From contig NZ_WTEY01000005.1 of NCBI RefSeq assembly GCF_009795805.1, positions 83,570-147,569 on the forward strand: a DNA stretch of 64,000 nucleotides, written 5' to 3'. The notes under the pieces were generated by a model. It saw nothing but the letters and a program-made list of their open reading frames with translations, ran no database searches and was not told where the DNA came from. Position numbers and translations under genes: made by a program. Source of the DNA: Gilliamella sp. Pra-s52 (GTDB lineage Bacteria; Pseudomonadota; Gammaproteobacteria; Enterobacterales; Orbaceae). How positions within the stretch are numbered: position 1 is the first letter of the stretch; each line of letters starts with the position of its first letter. Shown here piece after piece: positions 50,822 through 60,742 of this stretch.

Positions 50822-50890
50822 ACCCTTTTTTTGAGGATGATTTTAACATATTGATTATTATTAATATTAAAATAGACTCAAAAAAAGGGT
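50822..50890. repeat. 14-bp perfect inverted repeat in the CRISPR leader
   Basis: ACCCTTTTTTTGAG at 50822-50835 is mirrored by CTCAAAAAAAGGGT at 50877-50890, 41 bp apart. It lies between csy4 and the array promoter. It may end csy transcription or serve leader architecture. Confidence 0.8.
50844..50856 (-). promoter_or_regulatory. IHF consensus site in the CRISPR leader
   Basis: On the minus strand this reads AATCAATATGTTA, an exact match to WATCAANNNNTTR. IHF bends the leader for spacer integration in type I-E and I-F systems. AT-richness makes chance matches possible. Confidence 0.5.
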
Positions 50891-50918
50891 AAAAATTGGG
50901 AAAAGTGCAGTATGCTCT

Positions 50919-50947
50919 TTTACAATAAGGCATTATTGAAATAAAAT
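50919..50947 (+). promoter_or_regulatory. Promoter of the CRISPR array
   Basis: TTTACA (50919-50924), 17 bp, TAAAAT (50942-50947); each hexamer has one mismatch to consensus. The predicted start falls just inside the first repeat. Confidence 0.7.
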
Positions 50948-50951
50948 TCTA

Positions 50952-51279
50952 CTTCAATGCCGTGTAGGCAGTTTAGAAAATTTGTCAGCGATTGTTCTTA
51001 GCGACTTAAGCCTTCAATGCCGTGTAGGCAGTTTAGAAATTTAAGTGCTCTTAAGAACTCTGACATTTCAGCTTCAATGCCGTGTAGGCAGTTTAGAAAA
51101 TTCGGGTAACTATCCCTATGCCGTCCCCCTCCTTCAATGCCGTGTAGGCAGTTTAGAAAGATGGTGATAGGGCAACCACTAAAATTACATTCTTCAATGC
51201 CGTGTAGGCAGTTTAGAAAAGCATAAGCCGCGCGAATTTCAGCATCTGTTACTTCAATGCCGCGTAGGCAGTGTAGAAA
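50952..51279 (+). CRISPR. Type I-F CRISPR array, six repeats and five 32-bp spacers
   Basis: 28-bp repeats start at 50952, 51012, 51072, 51132, 51192 and 51252, an exact 60-bp period. The repeat has the I-F form: stem around loop GTGTA and handle TTTAGAAA. The first five repeats are identical. The last has two changes (loop GCGTA, handle TGTAGAAA), marking it as the leader-distal end. The leader is therefore on the csy4 side and transcription runs rightward. Confidence 0.99.
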
Positions 51280-51322
51280 ATTATTTGAAAACTTTCGGAC
51301 TGAATTTTAACCATTATCATAA

Positions 51323-53410
51323 CTATTCTGCCCCAATTTGCGTACTCACTTTTATTTCTCGATTATCAGTAATTTCTAAATTTGACAATACCGCTAATTG
51401 AGGAAAATTAGGTCTTAAAAATTGTGAAAGCATTGGTCTTAATGTATGGTTTACTAATAATACTGGTGGTGCACCAATTGCCTCTTGTTGATTAAGCGCT
51501 TTTTGCAGTTGCTCAATAATATGTTCAGCAAGCCCTGGTTCAAAATTGCTAGTATTTTGGAGAGCTTGTAATAATAAACGTTCTAAATTAATATTTAACC
51601 CTATTACATTGATTGGTGCTGTACCGGGGAACCATTGCTGAGTAATTACCCTACCTAATGCGATTCTTACCATACTAAGTAATTGATAAGTGTCACTTTG
51701 GGTTGGTGCATGCTCGCAGATTGTTTCAATGATAGTTCGCATATCTCGAATTGAAACCTTTTCTGCGATCAAGTTTTGCAGTATTTTATGAAAAGTAGTT
51801 AATGTTACAATACCCGGAATAAAATCTTCCACTAATTTGGGGATATCTTGTTTTATTTTGTCGAGTAGTTCTTGCGTTTCCAATCGACCCAATAAATCAC
51901 TAGCAAACTGTTGTAATAAGTGATTAAAGTGAGTAGCAATCATAGTACTAGTGTCAACAACGGTATACCCTAATATTTGCGCATTTTCCTTATTGCTTTC
52001 ATCTATCCAAACCGCAGGCAGTCCAAAAGCTGGTTCGGTTGTTGCAATACCTTCAATGGTTTCTGTCACATTACCGGGATTTATAGCTAACCATTTATTA
52101 TTAACAATTTCCCCACTGCCGATTTCGCCACCTTTTATAAATATCTTGTATTGATAAGGCGCTAATGAAAGGTTATCTCTTATATGTACCTGTGGGGGTA
52201 AAAAGCCCAGTGTTTGCGCGAATTTCTTGCGTAAACTACGAATTCTTCCTAATAATTCCCCATTTTGATTTTGATCAACCATGGGAATTAAGCCATATCC
52301 TACTTCCATTGCTAAAATATCTTCAATATTTACATCAGACCATGTTGCTTCAATATTAGCAGGCGCAGTTGCTTGTGTTTCTTTGATTTTATTTGTTGCC
52401 TTGGGTTCTGTTTTTTTCTGTTTTGTTAACCACCAAGCGATAAGTGATAAAAAAGTGGTAAAGAGTAAAAAAACGATATTTGGCATTCCGGGTATTAATC
52501 CAAGTAAGCCAATTACTACTGCAGTTAAAATTAATACCTGAGGATTATTAAAAAGTTGGTTGAGCATTTGATTGCTGATGTTATCTTGTGATGTAACACG
52601 AGTAACAATAACTCCAGCTGCGGTTGAAATAATTAATGATGGTATTTGTGCAACTAATCCATCACCAATAGTCAGCAATACATAGGTCTTACTTGCATCA
52701 GAAAGGGCCATACCATGTTGCATAACACCTACTAATAAACCACCTATAATGGTAATTGCCATAATAAGTAAGCCTGCAATAGCATCACCTCGTACAAATT
52801 TACTGGCACCATCCATTGAACCATAAAAATCTGCTTCTTGGGTCACTTCAGCTCGGCGCAACTTGGCCTCATCCTCACCAATTAGACCAGCATTAAGGTC
52901 GGCATCGATTGCCATTTGTTTTCCTGGCATACCATCTAATGCAAAACGTGCACCAACCTCGGCTATTCTACCTGCCCCTTTGGTGATAACCATAAAGTTA
53001 ATAATGACCAGAATAATAAATACCACAATACCAATAGCAAAATTACCACCAACCAAAAAGTGTCCAAAAGCCTCAATAACTCGCCCCGCAGCAGCACTAC
53101 CTGTATGTCCTTTCAATAACACTACTCGGGTTGAAGCGACATTTAACGATAACCGTAATAAAGTAGCAAAAAGTAAGACTGTTGGAAAAGCAGCAAAATC
53201 AAGCACCCTTTTAGTAAAAAGCGCTACTATTAAAATAATAATGGATAAAGCGATATTAAACGTAAAAAACAGATCTAAAATAAATGCAGGCAGAGGTAAT
53301 ACCATCATTGAAAGAATCAATAAAATTAGCAGCGGACCTGCTAAAATTTGATAATGACCATTTTTTAATGTATTGGTCGATAATAAATTAAGAAGTTTAG
53401 ATTTAATCAT
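51323..53410 (-). CDS. flhA: Flagellar export gate protein FlhA
   Basis: A 695-residue protein (E. coli 692). The N-terminal half (to about residue 330) has about eight membrane spans with the cytoplasmic FHIPEP-type loop GARFALDGMPGKQMAIDADLNAG near 150. The C-terminal half is the cytosolic ring that docks chaperone-substrate complexes. It follows flhB by 17 bp on the same strand. flhE is absent after it; the CRISPR array comes next. Confidence 0.98.
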   Translation of the reverse strand: MIKSKLLNLLSTNTLKNGHYQILAGPLLILLILSMMVLPLPAFILDLFFTFNIALSIIILIVALFTKRVLDFAAFPTVLLFATLLRLSLNVASTRVVLLKGHTGSAAAGRVIEAFGHFLVGGNFAIGIVVFIILVIINFMVITKGAGRIAEVGARFALDGMPGKQMAIDADLNAGLIGEDEAKLRRAEVTQEADFYGSMDGASKFVRGDAIAGLLIMAITIIGGLLVGVMQHGMALSDASKTYVLLTIGDGLVAQIPSLIISTAAGVIVTRVTSQDNISNQMLNQLFNNPQVLILTAVVIGLLGLIPGMPNIVFLLFTTFLSLIAWWLTKQKKTEPKATNKIKETQATAPANIEATWSDVNIEDILAMEVGYGLIPMVDQNQNGELLGRIRSLRKKFAQTLGFLPPQVHIRDNLSLAPYQYKIFIKGGEIGSGEIVNNKWLAINPGNVTETIEGIATTEPAFGLPAVWIDESNKENAQILGYTVVDTSTMIATHFNHLLQQFASDLLGRLETQELLDKIKQDIPKLVEDFIPGIVTLTTFHKILQNLIAEKVSIRDMRTIIETICEHAPTQSDTYQLLSMVRIALGRVITQQWFPGTAPINVIGLNINLERLLLQALQNTSNFEPGLAEHIIEQLQKALNQQEAIGAPPVLLVNHTLRPMLSQFLRPNFPQLAVLSNLEITDNREIKVSTQIGAE

Positions 53411-53427
53411 AAGGTGTATAAGTGCCT

Positions 53428-54555
53428 TTATTTATTTACAGATAATGACTCTGGTATAGGTAAATTATTTGGTTTTGCTGGTTTATCACCACCATATTTA
53501 TGCCACTGCTTTAATTGATATACCCAAGCTAATATTTGTGCAACAGCAGCATATAGTTCGGTTGGAATCGTTTCACCTATTTCACCGTGACGATATAAAG
53601 CTCGTGCAAGTGGAGGTGCTTCTAATTGGGGAATGTTATGTTCACTAGCAATTTCTTTAATGCGTAGCGCAATTTTATCTGTACCTTTTGCCAATAACTT
53701 TGGGGCCATCATTGTTTTTTCATCATATTGCAGAGCAACCGCATAATGGGTTGGGTTTGTGACAATGACATTTGCTTTCGGCACATCTTTCATCATTCGG
53801 CGTCTTGCCATTGCTTGTTGCATTTGACGAATTCGCCCTTTGATTTGCGGATTACCTTCTTGCTCTTTAAATTCATCCTTGATTTCTTGTTTTGACATCT
53901 TTAATTTTTTTAAATTACTCCAAATTTGATAAAAGATATCAAAACCCACCATCGGTATTAAAGCGATAACACTAAGAATCCCACAAAGAATAATTAACTG
54001 TGTTGATTTCGTTAATGCATTATTTAAATACATATTAGGTAACGATAACATGTCATAAAAATGATGCATTAAAAACAGCGTTGAAGCCATAGTAATTAGT
54101 ATTACTTTAAGCACACTCTTTAACAATTCAGAAAAAATTTTAGTACTAAATAATCTGCCAAATCCTGATATTGGATTGAGTTTTTTAAAATTAGGTTTGA
54201 TTGATTGCAAGCTAAATAACAGACCACCAACACAAAGTGGCGCAAATATAGCAATAATAACTAAACCTAAAAAAATTGGTACAACTGCCCAAAAACCATG
54301 GATTAATAAGTTAACTAAATTAAAGACAATTAACCTATCATCGGTTTTATACGAAACCTTGATTGCAGTTTTTATAATTGTGATTAATTGGTTAACTAAA
54401 TGTGATCCCATTACCCAAAATAAAGAAATACCTATTAGCAATATTAACAAAGAGGTTAATTCTCGAGATCTAGGGATCTGCCCCTTTTCTCTAGCCTTTT
54501 TTATTTTGCTATCGGTAGGTTGTTCACTTTTATCTAGATCACTATCGTCAGCCAT
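53428..54555 (-). CDS. flhB: Flagellar export switch protein FlhB
   Basis: A 375-residue protein with four membrane spans (about residues 33-210) and a cytosolic domain with the self-cleaving NPTH motif at 267-270. Cleavage switches export from hook to filament substrates. It is the first gene of flhBA. Confidence 0.98.
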   Translation of the reverse strand: MADDSDLDKSEQPTDSKIKKAREKGQIPRSRELTSLLILLIGISLFWVMGSHLVNQLITIIKTAIKVSYKTDDRLIVFNLVNLLIHGFWAVVPIFLGLVIIAIFAPLCVGGLLFSLQSIKPNFKKLNPISGFGRLFSTKIFSELLKSVLKVILITMASTLFLMHHFYDMLSLPNMYLNNALTKSTQLIILCGILSVIALIPMVGFDIFYQIWSNLKKLKMSKQEIKDEFKEQEGNPQIKGRIRQMQQAMARRRMMKDVPKANVIVTNPTHYAVALQYDEKTMMAPKLLAKGTDKIALRIKEIASEHNIPQLEAPPLARALYRHGEIGETIPTELYAAVAQILAWVYQLKQWHKYGGDKPAKPNNLPIPESLSVNK

Positions 54556-54698
54556 GATGACATTAAATAAAACTTTATAGTTTGTTTAACAGTTACAATG
54601 CTAACAGTATGAACTAATTACTCACAAGTTATTGGCTGAATAAGAGGGTATTTTTGGTGCTATTTATCGCCTTTACCATCAAAAATATCTATTTCCTA

Positions 54699-55133
54699 CT
54701 AAGCTTTAGCGCGTTTTGACGAAATGACATCGGATTGTTGGTAGCCGTTTTTGGTATACACAACTGGATTATTTATACCTTTAAGATAATTAATTGATTG
54801 CTGTGTTACTTTCATGCGGTTTTGAATAATTAATCCGTTATCACGATTTATCTTTGATAATAATGCTGTTGTATCAGTGATTGATAACCAATGAGCTGCG
54901 ATTGTTGAGTTTTCTTCATAAGGGGGGTGAATGTTAAATTGTTTGCTTAACAATATGCGGTTCTCATCCAGTAATTTTAATTGAATTAATAGCTGACTTT
55001 TTTGATTAATAATTTCATTTAACTGAGTTGTTAAGCTATTTTCAATTAATATTTGTTGCTCTGTTTGCAGGATTTCTGAAAGCATTTGTAACATTTCTGT
55101 TATTTTGTTAAGAGTGTTATTGAGTTCTTGCAT
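54699..55133 (-). CDS. flgN: Flagellar export chaperone FlgN
   Basis: A 144-residue, almost all-helical protein with an amphipathic N-terminal half typical of FlgN, the chaperone for hook-filament junction proteins FlgK and FlgL. It lies 33 bp after flgM on the same strand, as in enterobacteria. Sequence alone is weakly diagnostic; position makes the call. Confidence 0.88.
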   Translation of the reverse strand: MQELNNTLNKITEMLQMLSEILQTEQQILIENSLTTQLNEIINQKSQLLIQLKLLDENRILLSKQFNIHPPYEENSTIAAHWLSITDTTALLSKINRDNGLIIQNRMKVTQQSINYLKGINNPVVYTKNGYQQSDVISSKRAKA

Positions 55134-55166
55134 TTTTATATTCCTATCATTGTGATTTATTTATTT

Positions 55167-55460
55167 TTAAATATTTTTTAATAATTGTTCAATTAACTTA
55201 TCTGCAATTTTATGTGTATCAATAACCCATGAACCATTAGTAATAGCTTGTTTTATTTGTTCAATTTTTTCTACATCGATATCCTTATCGGTTGAATGTA
55301 GAAGATCCATTGAATGTTGAGTTATGCTTACGTTGGTACTCACATTGACACAATTTTTTGCTTGTACAGATGCTGTTTCATTTTTTTGTTGCTCATTGAC
55401 GACATCATTTTTAAGTAGCCCTGATATGGTTGTAACGGATTTTGTTGCATCTATACTCAT
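55167..55460 (-). CDS. flgM: Anti-sigma-28 factor FlgM
   Basis: A 97-residue protein (E. coli 97): disordered N-terminal half, then the sigma-binding helices (VEKIEQIKQAITNGSWVIDTHKIADKLIEQLL). FlgM holds FliA inactive until it is exported through the finished hook. A sigma-28 promoter lies just upstream. Confidence 0.94.
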   Translation of the reverse strand: MSIDATKSVTTISGLLKNDVVNEQQKNETASVQAKNCVNVSTNVSITQHSMDLLHSTDKDIDVEKIEQIKQAITNGSWVIDTHKIADKLIEQLLKNI

Positions 55461-55503
55461 AAAATACCTTTAATCAAATTGAAGATTTAAGTGTTTAGTT
55501 TTA

Positions 55504-55530
55504 TTATCGGCAATAATAAAAAAATCATTA
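55504..55530 (-). promoter_or_regulatory. Sigma-28 (FliA) class 3 promoter of flgMN
   Basis: On the minus strand, TAATGATT (55523-55530; 6 of 8 to TAAAGTTT), 11 bp, GCCGATAA (55504-55511; perfect). It lies just past the flgA stop codon. FliA thus raises its own anti-sigma factor. Confidence 0.88.
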
Positions 55531-55533
55531 ATA

Positions 55534-56217
55534 TTATTTGTTGAAAATGATTACTCCTTGTTGAGTAAGTGTTCCTTCGACAATCTTATTAGAATTTAGT
55601 TTGACTCTAATTTTCTCATTTAATACGGCATTACTAAGCGTTTTACCGCTTGTTGACACTTCGTAACCTTCTCCATAAATTATCACTTTAATTATTTGTC
55701 CTGCTTTTACTAGCCAACTATTTTGAAGCATTGTTGTTTTTATTGGCTCGTCCTGATTGATATGACGCAAAGCGATACGATTAAGTACATCAACTTCATT
55801 TAAAATAACCGAAGAAGGTAATTTATCTAGCCGACCTGATTGTATACGAATATGATCTTTGCTGATTACTGCTCCCGCATTTATTGACTGTTTAGCAACA
55901 ATATAGTTACCTACAACAGCAACATGCATTTGGATAAATGTTTTCTTATTATCACATTGAGCACTAATAGTTATGTTGCCCCATAATTTTTTTTTATCTA
56001 ATAGTGAAAGTATTGGTGTATCGCAATCCAATTTAGGTTTAGATGAAAGATAAGTAATTACAATCTCATCAGTTTTATGGTTAATCTGTTGAAATAGTAA
56101 ATTATTAATCTGTTTATCAAGTGAATTAGCTAAAACCGTACTCGAACTAAATAGTATAAAAATAGCGAATGTTAATTTTGCAATTTTAATCATATTTACT
56201 TGTTTTAAATTATTCAT
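55534..56217 (-). CDS. flgA: P-ring assembly chaperone FlgA
   Basis: A 227-residue periplasmic protein with a signal peptide (about residues 10-31, ending VLANS) and a SAF-type domain in the second half (AVVGNYIVAKQSINAGAVISKDHI, DEPIKTTMLQNSWLVKAGQIIKVI). It helps FlgI assemble the P ring. A second ATG eight codons in may be the true start. It is divergent from flgB, the standard arrangement. Confidence 0.93.
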   Translation of the reverse strand: MNNLKQVNMIKIAKLTFAIFILFSSSTVLANSLDKQINNLLFQQINHKTDEIVITYLSSKPKLDCDTPILSLLDKKKLWGNITISAQCDNKKTFIQMHVAVVGNYIVAKQSINAGAVISKDHIRIQSGRLDKLPSSVILNEVDVLNRIALRHINQDEPIKTTMLQNSWLVKAGQIIKVIIYGEGYEVSTSGKTLSNAVLNEKIRVKLNSNKIVEGTLTQQGVIIFNK

Positions 56218-56345
56218 AAACTGATTTTACTTTATCATTGTATTAAATGAATCTTGAAATAAGGGCAATTTTTACCGTTATTTCTTCAATGACTTTTTTT
56301 TGATTCGCTTAAAATTCTCACCATCAAAAAAAGTGAGACAATTTT

Positions 56346-56756
56346 ATGTTGGATAAATTAGATACTTTTGTTAATTTTCATCAGCAAGCATTAAATATAC
56401 GAGAAAAAAGACAAAACATATTAGCTACAAATATCGCAAACAGCGATACGCCTAACTATCAGGCTAGAGATATTGATTTTAATGCTGAGTTAACTAAGGC
56501 ACTTAACAACCAGAGCCATATTAATCATTTCAACCTAAATACAACCTCAAATAATCATATCCGAGGAGCGGTATCAATTAAGCCTAATCAAAATGTGCTT
56601 TATCGAATTCCTTATCAGGCATCAGCCGATGGTAATACTGTCGAAATGGATCAAGAGCGCACTGCTTTTATTGATAATAGTATTCACTACCAAAGCAATT
56701 TAACGTTTTTAGGTGAACAGTTTAAAAATATTATGTCAGTATTACAAAAAGGATAA
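56346..56756 (+). CDS. flgB: Flagellar proximal rod protein FlgB
   Basis: 136 residues (E. coli 138). The N-terminal rod motif [22 protein letters not shown] and the C-terminal helix that packs in the rod are present. It is the first gene of flgBCDEFGHIJ, 2 bp before flgC. Confidence 0.97.
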   Translation: MLDKLDTFVNFHQQALNIREKRQNILATNIANSDTPNYQARDIDFNAELTKALNNQSHINHFNLNTTSNNHIRGAVSIKPNQNVLYRIPYQASADGNTVEMDQERTAFIDNSIHYQSNLTFLGEQFKNIMSVLQKG

Positions 56757-56758
56757 TA

Positions 56759-57169
56759 ATGATGAGCTTTTCTATTTTTGCAATATCTGGGTCAGCATTA
56801 ATGGCGCAAACCCAACGAATGAATGTTAGCGCTAGTAATTTAGCCAATGCTGATAGTGTAACAAGTACATCCGGTAAGGCTTACCGTGCCAAGCAAGTCG
56901 TTTTTCAAGTAGATAATCAAGGTTTCCCTAATAATAGTATTGCAGGGGTTAAAGTGTCGCAGGTTATTGATGACCCAACACCAATGAATTTAGTTTATGA
57001 ACCTAATCACCCTTTAGCTGACTCAAAAGGCTATATTCAAAAACCAAACGTAGATGCAGTTGCAGAAATGGTTAATACCATTTCTGCATCACGCAGTTAT
57101 CAAGCAAATATTGAAGTCATTAATACAGCAAAAACGTTAATGCTAAAAACACTGACATTAGGACAATAA
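56759..57169 (+). CDS. flgC: Flagellar proximal rod protein FlgC
   Basis: 136 residues (E. coli 134). It carries the rod/hook family N-terminal motif [25 protein letters not shown] and the C-terminal [17 protein letters not shown]. The tandem ATGATG start is preceded by AAAGGATAAT. Confidence 0.97.
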   Translation: MMSFSIFAISGSALMAQTQRMNVSASNLANADSVTSTSGKAYRAKQVVFQVDNQGFPNNSIAGVKVSQVIDDPTPMNLVYEPNHPLADSKGYIQKPNVDAVAEMVNTISASRSYQANIEVINTAKTLMLKTLTLGQ

Positions 57170-57182
57170 TAAGGAGTTACTG

Positions 57183-57920
57183 ATGGGAGTATCGAATGTA
57201 CTGGTTTCAGAATCTTCAGGAGTAAAAAGTCCTCAAACAAAGCAAAAAAACACGTCTGACGGTAATTCTAGTAAAGAGTTACAAGATAATTTCTTAACGT
57301 TATTGATTGCACAAATGAAAAACCAAGATCCAACAAACCCAATGGATAATAGTCAGTTAACCTCACAACTTGCTCAGATTAATACGTTAGCAGGAATCGA
57401 AAGACTTAACACCACATTAGGCATGGTTTCGGGGCAAATTGACGATAGCTTATCGGTTAATGCTAGCAATATGATTGGTAAAGGCGTTATGGTACCTGGC
57501 AATAAAATTTTAGTAGCAACCCCGGATCCTAATGGTATCAATACGTTTGATACTACCAAACCAGATAAAGAAACTATCACAACGCCTTTTGGTTTTGAAT
57601 TGATGCGTGATGCAGATTCAGTGGTTATTACCATCCAAGATGAAAAGGGGAATGTGGTTCGTGAAGTCGATTTAGGTGCGATTCCTGCTGGGGTCAGCTC
57701 TTTTACTTGGGATGGCATGTTAAATGATGGAACAATTGCACCTGATGGGAGTTATACCTTTTCAGTCAATGCCACTAATGATGGGCAAAAAGTATCCTCT
57801 ACATCGTTATCTTATTCAGTCGTGTATGGCGTGATTAACAGTAAAGTTAACAATAAAGTATTACTCGATTTAGGTATTCTTGGTTCTATTAGTATTGACG
57901 AAGTTCGTCAAATTCTTTAA
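57183..57920 (+). CDS. flgD: Hook assembly scaffold FlgD
   Basis: 245 residues. The N-terminal signature LQDNFLTLLIAQMKNQDPTNPMDNSQLTSQLAQINTL (about 33-70) is typical of hook-cap FlgD. A FlgD Ig-like / tudor-like region follows. It caps the growing hook and is removed when the hook is finished. Confidence 0.96.
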   Translation: MGVSNVLVSESSGVKSPQTKQKNTSDGNSSKELQDNFLTLLIAQMKNQDPTNPMDNSQLTSQLAQINTLAGIERLNTTLGMVSGQIDDSLSVNASNMIGKGVMVPGNKILVATPDPNGINTFDTTKPDKETITTPFGFELMRDADSVVITIQDEKGNVVREVDLGAIPAGVSSFTWDGMLNDGTIAPDGSYTFSVNATNDGQKVSSTSLSYSVVYGVINSKVNNKVLLDLGILGSISIDEVRQIL

Positions 57921-57935
57921 AGGAGATGAAGTTCT

Positions 57936-59147
57936 ATGGGGTTTTCTCAAGCAGTAAGCGGCATGAATGCTGCATCAAAACAATTAGATGTTATTGGCAA
58001 TAACATCGCCAATTCGGCAACCGTCGGCTTTAAAAGTGCAAGCATCTCATTTGCTGATATTTATGCAGGTTCAAAAGTGGGAATGGGCGTAAAAGTCGCT
58101 AGTGTCATGCAAAATTTTAATGATGGCACAGCAACAACGACCAATAACAGCTTAGATGTTGCGATTTCAGGAAATGGCTTTTTTCGCTTAGTCGATAGTA
58201 ATGGTCAAATTTACTATACCCGTAATGGGCAATTTCAATTGGATGCAGAACGAAATATTGTGTCTACTGATGGCTTACAACTGACTGGGTATCTTGCAAC
58301 AGGAACTCCGCCTCAAGTACAGCAAGGTGCAGCACCAGGACCATTAAAAATTTCGCAAGAAATGTTAAATGCATCGGCTACCACAAAAGCTTCTTTGCAA
58401 ACTAATTTAAATTCAAATAGCAAGGTGCCAACAAAACAACCTGTTAACGCACTTGATGCTGATACGTTCAATTATTCTACAACTATTACTACTTATGATT
58501 CTTTGGGTAATCAACGTAATGTTCAGCTTTTTTATGTAAAAACAGCCGATAATCAATGGGATGTTCACTATCTTGATAGTAGCGATCCTAATGCAACCTT
58601 ACAACGAATTGGGCAAATGGAGTTTGATTCTTCTGGTAAATTAATTAGTGATCCTGAAATGACTATTAATATTAATGGTTTAAATGGTTCGGCGGATAAT
58701 ACCTTTACGCTATCGTTAGCGAATAGTTCTCAGCAAAATATGGGCAAAGAAGTCGGCAGCATTAAAACACCAATAGTTGATGGTTACGCACCAGGTGATT
58801 TAGTTGGTTATAGTATTAATGATGATGGTTCGATTTATGGTGTTTATTCAAATCAGCAAACAATGTTATTAGGTCAAATTGCTATGGCTGATTTTGCTAA
58901 TGTTAACGGCTTAGAATCAGCAGGTAACAATAACTGGCGATCAACAATTAACTCTGGTACCGAAGTTTTAGGCGCAGCAAGTTCTGGTACATTTGGTTCA
59001 CTAACTAGTGGTGCGATTGAATCATCTAATGTTGATATGAGTCAAGAATTAGTGAATATGATCGTTGCTCAGCGTAATTATCAATCTAATTCACAGACTA
59101 TTAAAACACAGGATCAGATTCTAAACACGTTAGTTAATTTACGCTAA
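57936..59147 (+). CDS. flgE: Flagellar hook protein FlgE
   Basis: 403 residues (E. coli 402). The N-terminal helix (SGMNAASKQLDVIGNNIANSATVGFKS), the D1/D2 domains and the C-terminal QELVNMIVAQRNYQSNSQTIKTQDQIL are complete. It is the main structural protein of the hook. Confidence 0.98.
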   Translation: MGFSQAVSGMNAASKQLDVIGNNIANSATVGFKSASISFADIYAGSKVGMGVKVASVMQNFNDGTATTTNNSLDVAISGNGFFRLVDSNGQIYYTRNGQFQLDAERNIVSTDGLQLTGYLATGTPPQVQQGAAPGPLKISQEMLNASATTKASLQTNLNSNSKVPTKQPVNALDADTFNYSTTITTYDSLGNQRNVQLFYVKTADNQWDVHYLDSSDPNATLQRIGQMEFDSSGKLISDPEMTININGLNGSADNTFTLSLANSSQQNMGKEVGSIKTPIVDGYAPGDLVGYSINDDGSIYGVYSNQQTMLLGQIAMADFANVNGLESAGNNNWRSTINSGTEVLGAASSGTFGSLTSGAIESSNVDMSQELVNMIVAQRNYQSNSQTIKTQDQILNTLVNLR

Positions 59148-59161
59148 TTGAAAGGTTATTT

Positions 59162-59920
59162 ATGGATCGTGTAATTTATACAGCAATGTCGGCAGCAAGC
59201 CAAACGCTTCATCAACAGGCAATCACTAGCCATAACCTAGCCAATGTCTCTACAACAGGGTTTCGGGCTCAGTTAACAGCAATGAAAGCTGTGCCTATTG
59301 TTGGGAGTCAAACGATGCCGACACGAACTATGGTTACAGCCACAACGCCAATGTTTGATTCAGCAATGGGTGAATTTAATTACACAGGCAGAAATTTAGA
59401 TGTTGCTTTAGCCCAAGACCACTGGTTAGCCATACAACTTCCTGATGGTAGTGAAGCTTATACGCGTAATGGTGCTATTCAAATTGACCAAAATGGCACA
59501 CTGAATATTCAAGGATACCCTTTAGTTGGTGATAATGGTGTTTTAACCGTGCCACAACAATCGCAAGTGAGTATAAGCAGTGATGGAACGCTTTCTGCAT
59601 TGGGTGCAGGTAATAAACCAACCACCATTGCCCAAGCAGGTAAAATCAAAAAAGTGCATCTTGAACGTCATGAAGTTGTTCGTGGTGATGATGGTTTTTT
59701 TCAACTTACTGACGAAGCTCGCAACCAACGTGGCGCGGTATTGCAAGATAACCCAAAAGCAAAACTCATGTCAGGGGTATTAGAAGGTAGTAATGTCAAT
59801 CCTGTTTCAACAATGGTTGATTTGATTAGCCATTCTCGACATTTTGAAATGCAGATGAAAGAAATCATGACGGCTGATGAAAATGCACAAAAAGCGAATC
59901 AAATTTTATCGCTAACTTAG
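59162..59920 (+). CDS. flgF: Flagellar distal/proximal rod protein FlgF
   Basis: 252 residues (E. coli 251). It has the SHNLANVSTTGFRAQ N-terminal motif and a C-terminal STMVDLISHSRHFEMQMKEI helix. It lies between flgE and flgG in the canonical order. Confidence 0.97.
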   Translation: MDRVIYTAMSAASQTLHQQAITSHNLANVSTTGFRAQLTAMKAVPIVGSQTMPTRTMVTATTPMFDSAMGEFNYTGRNLDVALAQDHWLAIQLPDGSEAYTRNGAIQIDQNGTLNIQGYPLVGDNGVLTVPQQSQVSISSDGTLSALGAGNKPTTIAQAGKIKKVHLERHEVVRGDDGFFQLTDEARNQRGAVLQDNPKAKLMSGVLEGSNVNPVSTMVDLISHSRHFEMQMKEIMTADENAQKANQILSLT

Positions 59921-59949
59921 ATTTATCAATATATTAAGTAGGAAGAAAA

Positions 59950-60732
59950 ATGATCAAATCATTATGGATTGCTAAAACCGGCTTAACGGCACAACAAATG
60001 AATATGGATATTATCTCTAATAATTTGGCCAATGTTAGTACCAGTGGTTTTAAAAGACAAAGAGCCGTATTTGAAGATTTATTATATCAAACTGTTCGCC
60101 AACCAGGGGCTCAATCTTCAGAGCAAACAACGTTACCATCAGGTTTACAAATTGGTACTGGTGTTCGCCCTGTTGCAACAGAGCGTTTACATAGCCAAGG
60201 AAATTTAGAAGCAACTGATAATAGCAGTGATATTGCGATTAATGGTCAGGGCTTTTTTCAGGTTTTATTACCGGATGGAACACAAGCTTATACTCGTAAT
60301 GGTTCGTTTCAAGTTAACCAAAATGGTCAATTAGTTACGGCTGCAGGCTATGAAATTCAGCCCACCATTACGATTCCTTCTAATGCAACAAAAATGACTG
60401 TTGCCCGTGACGGCGTAGTAAATGTGACGTTAGCTAATCAATCAACACAGGTCCAAGTTGGTCAATTAACGTTACACACATTCATGAATGATGCAGGACT
60501 TGAAAGCATTGGTGAAAACCTGTATTTAGAAACCGAAAGTTCGGGAACATCGACCGAAAATACCCCAGGATTAAATGGTGCAGGGTTGCTATATCAGGGC
60601 TATACAGAAACCTCTAATGTCAACGTTGCTGAAGAACTGGTTAATATGATTCAAGTCCAACGCGCTTACGAAATTAATAGTAAAGCCATTTCGGCATCTG
60701 ATCAAATGTTACAGCGTTTAAATCAGTTATAA
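59950..60732 (+). CDS. flgG: Flagellar distal rod protein FlgG
   Basis: 260 residues, the same as E. coli. It has [28 protein letters not shown], the FlgG-specific insertion at about 46-65, and the end [29 protein letters not shown]. Confidence 0.98.
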   Translation: MIKSLWIAKTGLTAQQMNMDIISNNLANVSTSGFKRQRAVFEDLLYQTVRQPGAQSSEQTTLPSGLQIGTGVRPVATERLHSQGNLEATDNSSDIAINGQGFFQVLLPDGTQAYTRNGSFQVNQNGQLVTAAGYEIQPTITIPSNATKMTVARDGVVNVTLANQSTQVQVGQLTLHTFMNDAGLESIGENLYLETESSGTSTENTPGLNGAGLLYQGYTETSNVNVAEELVNMIQVQRAYEINSKAISASDQMLQRLNQL

Positions 60733-60742
60733 GCATGAGTCT

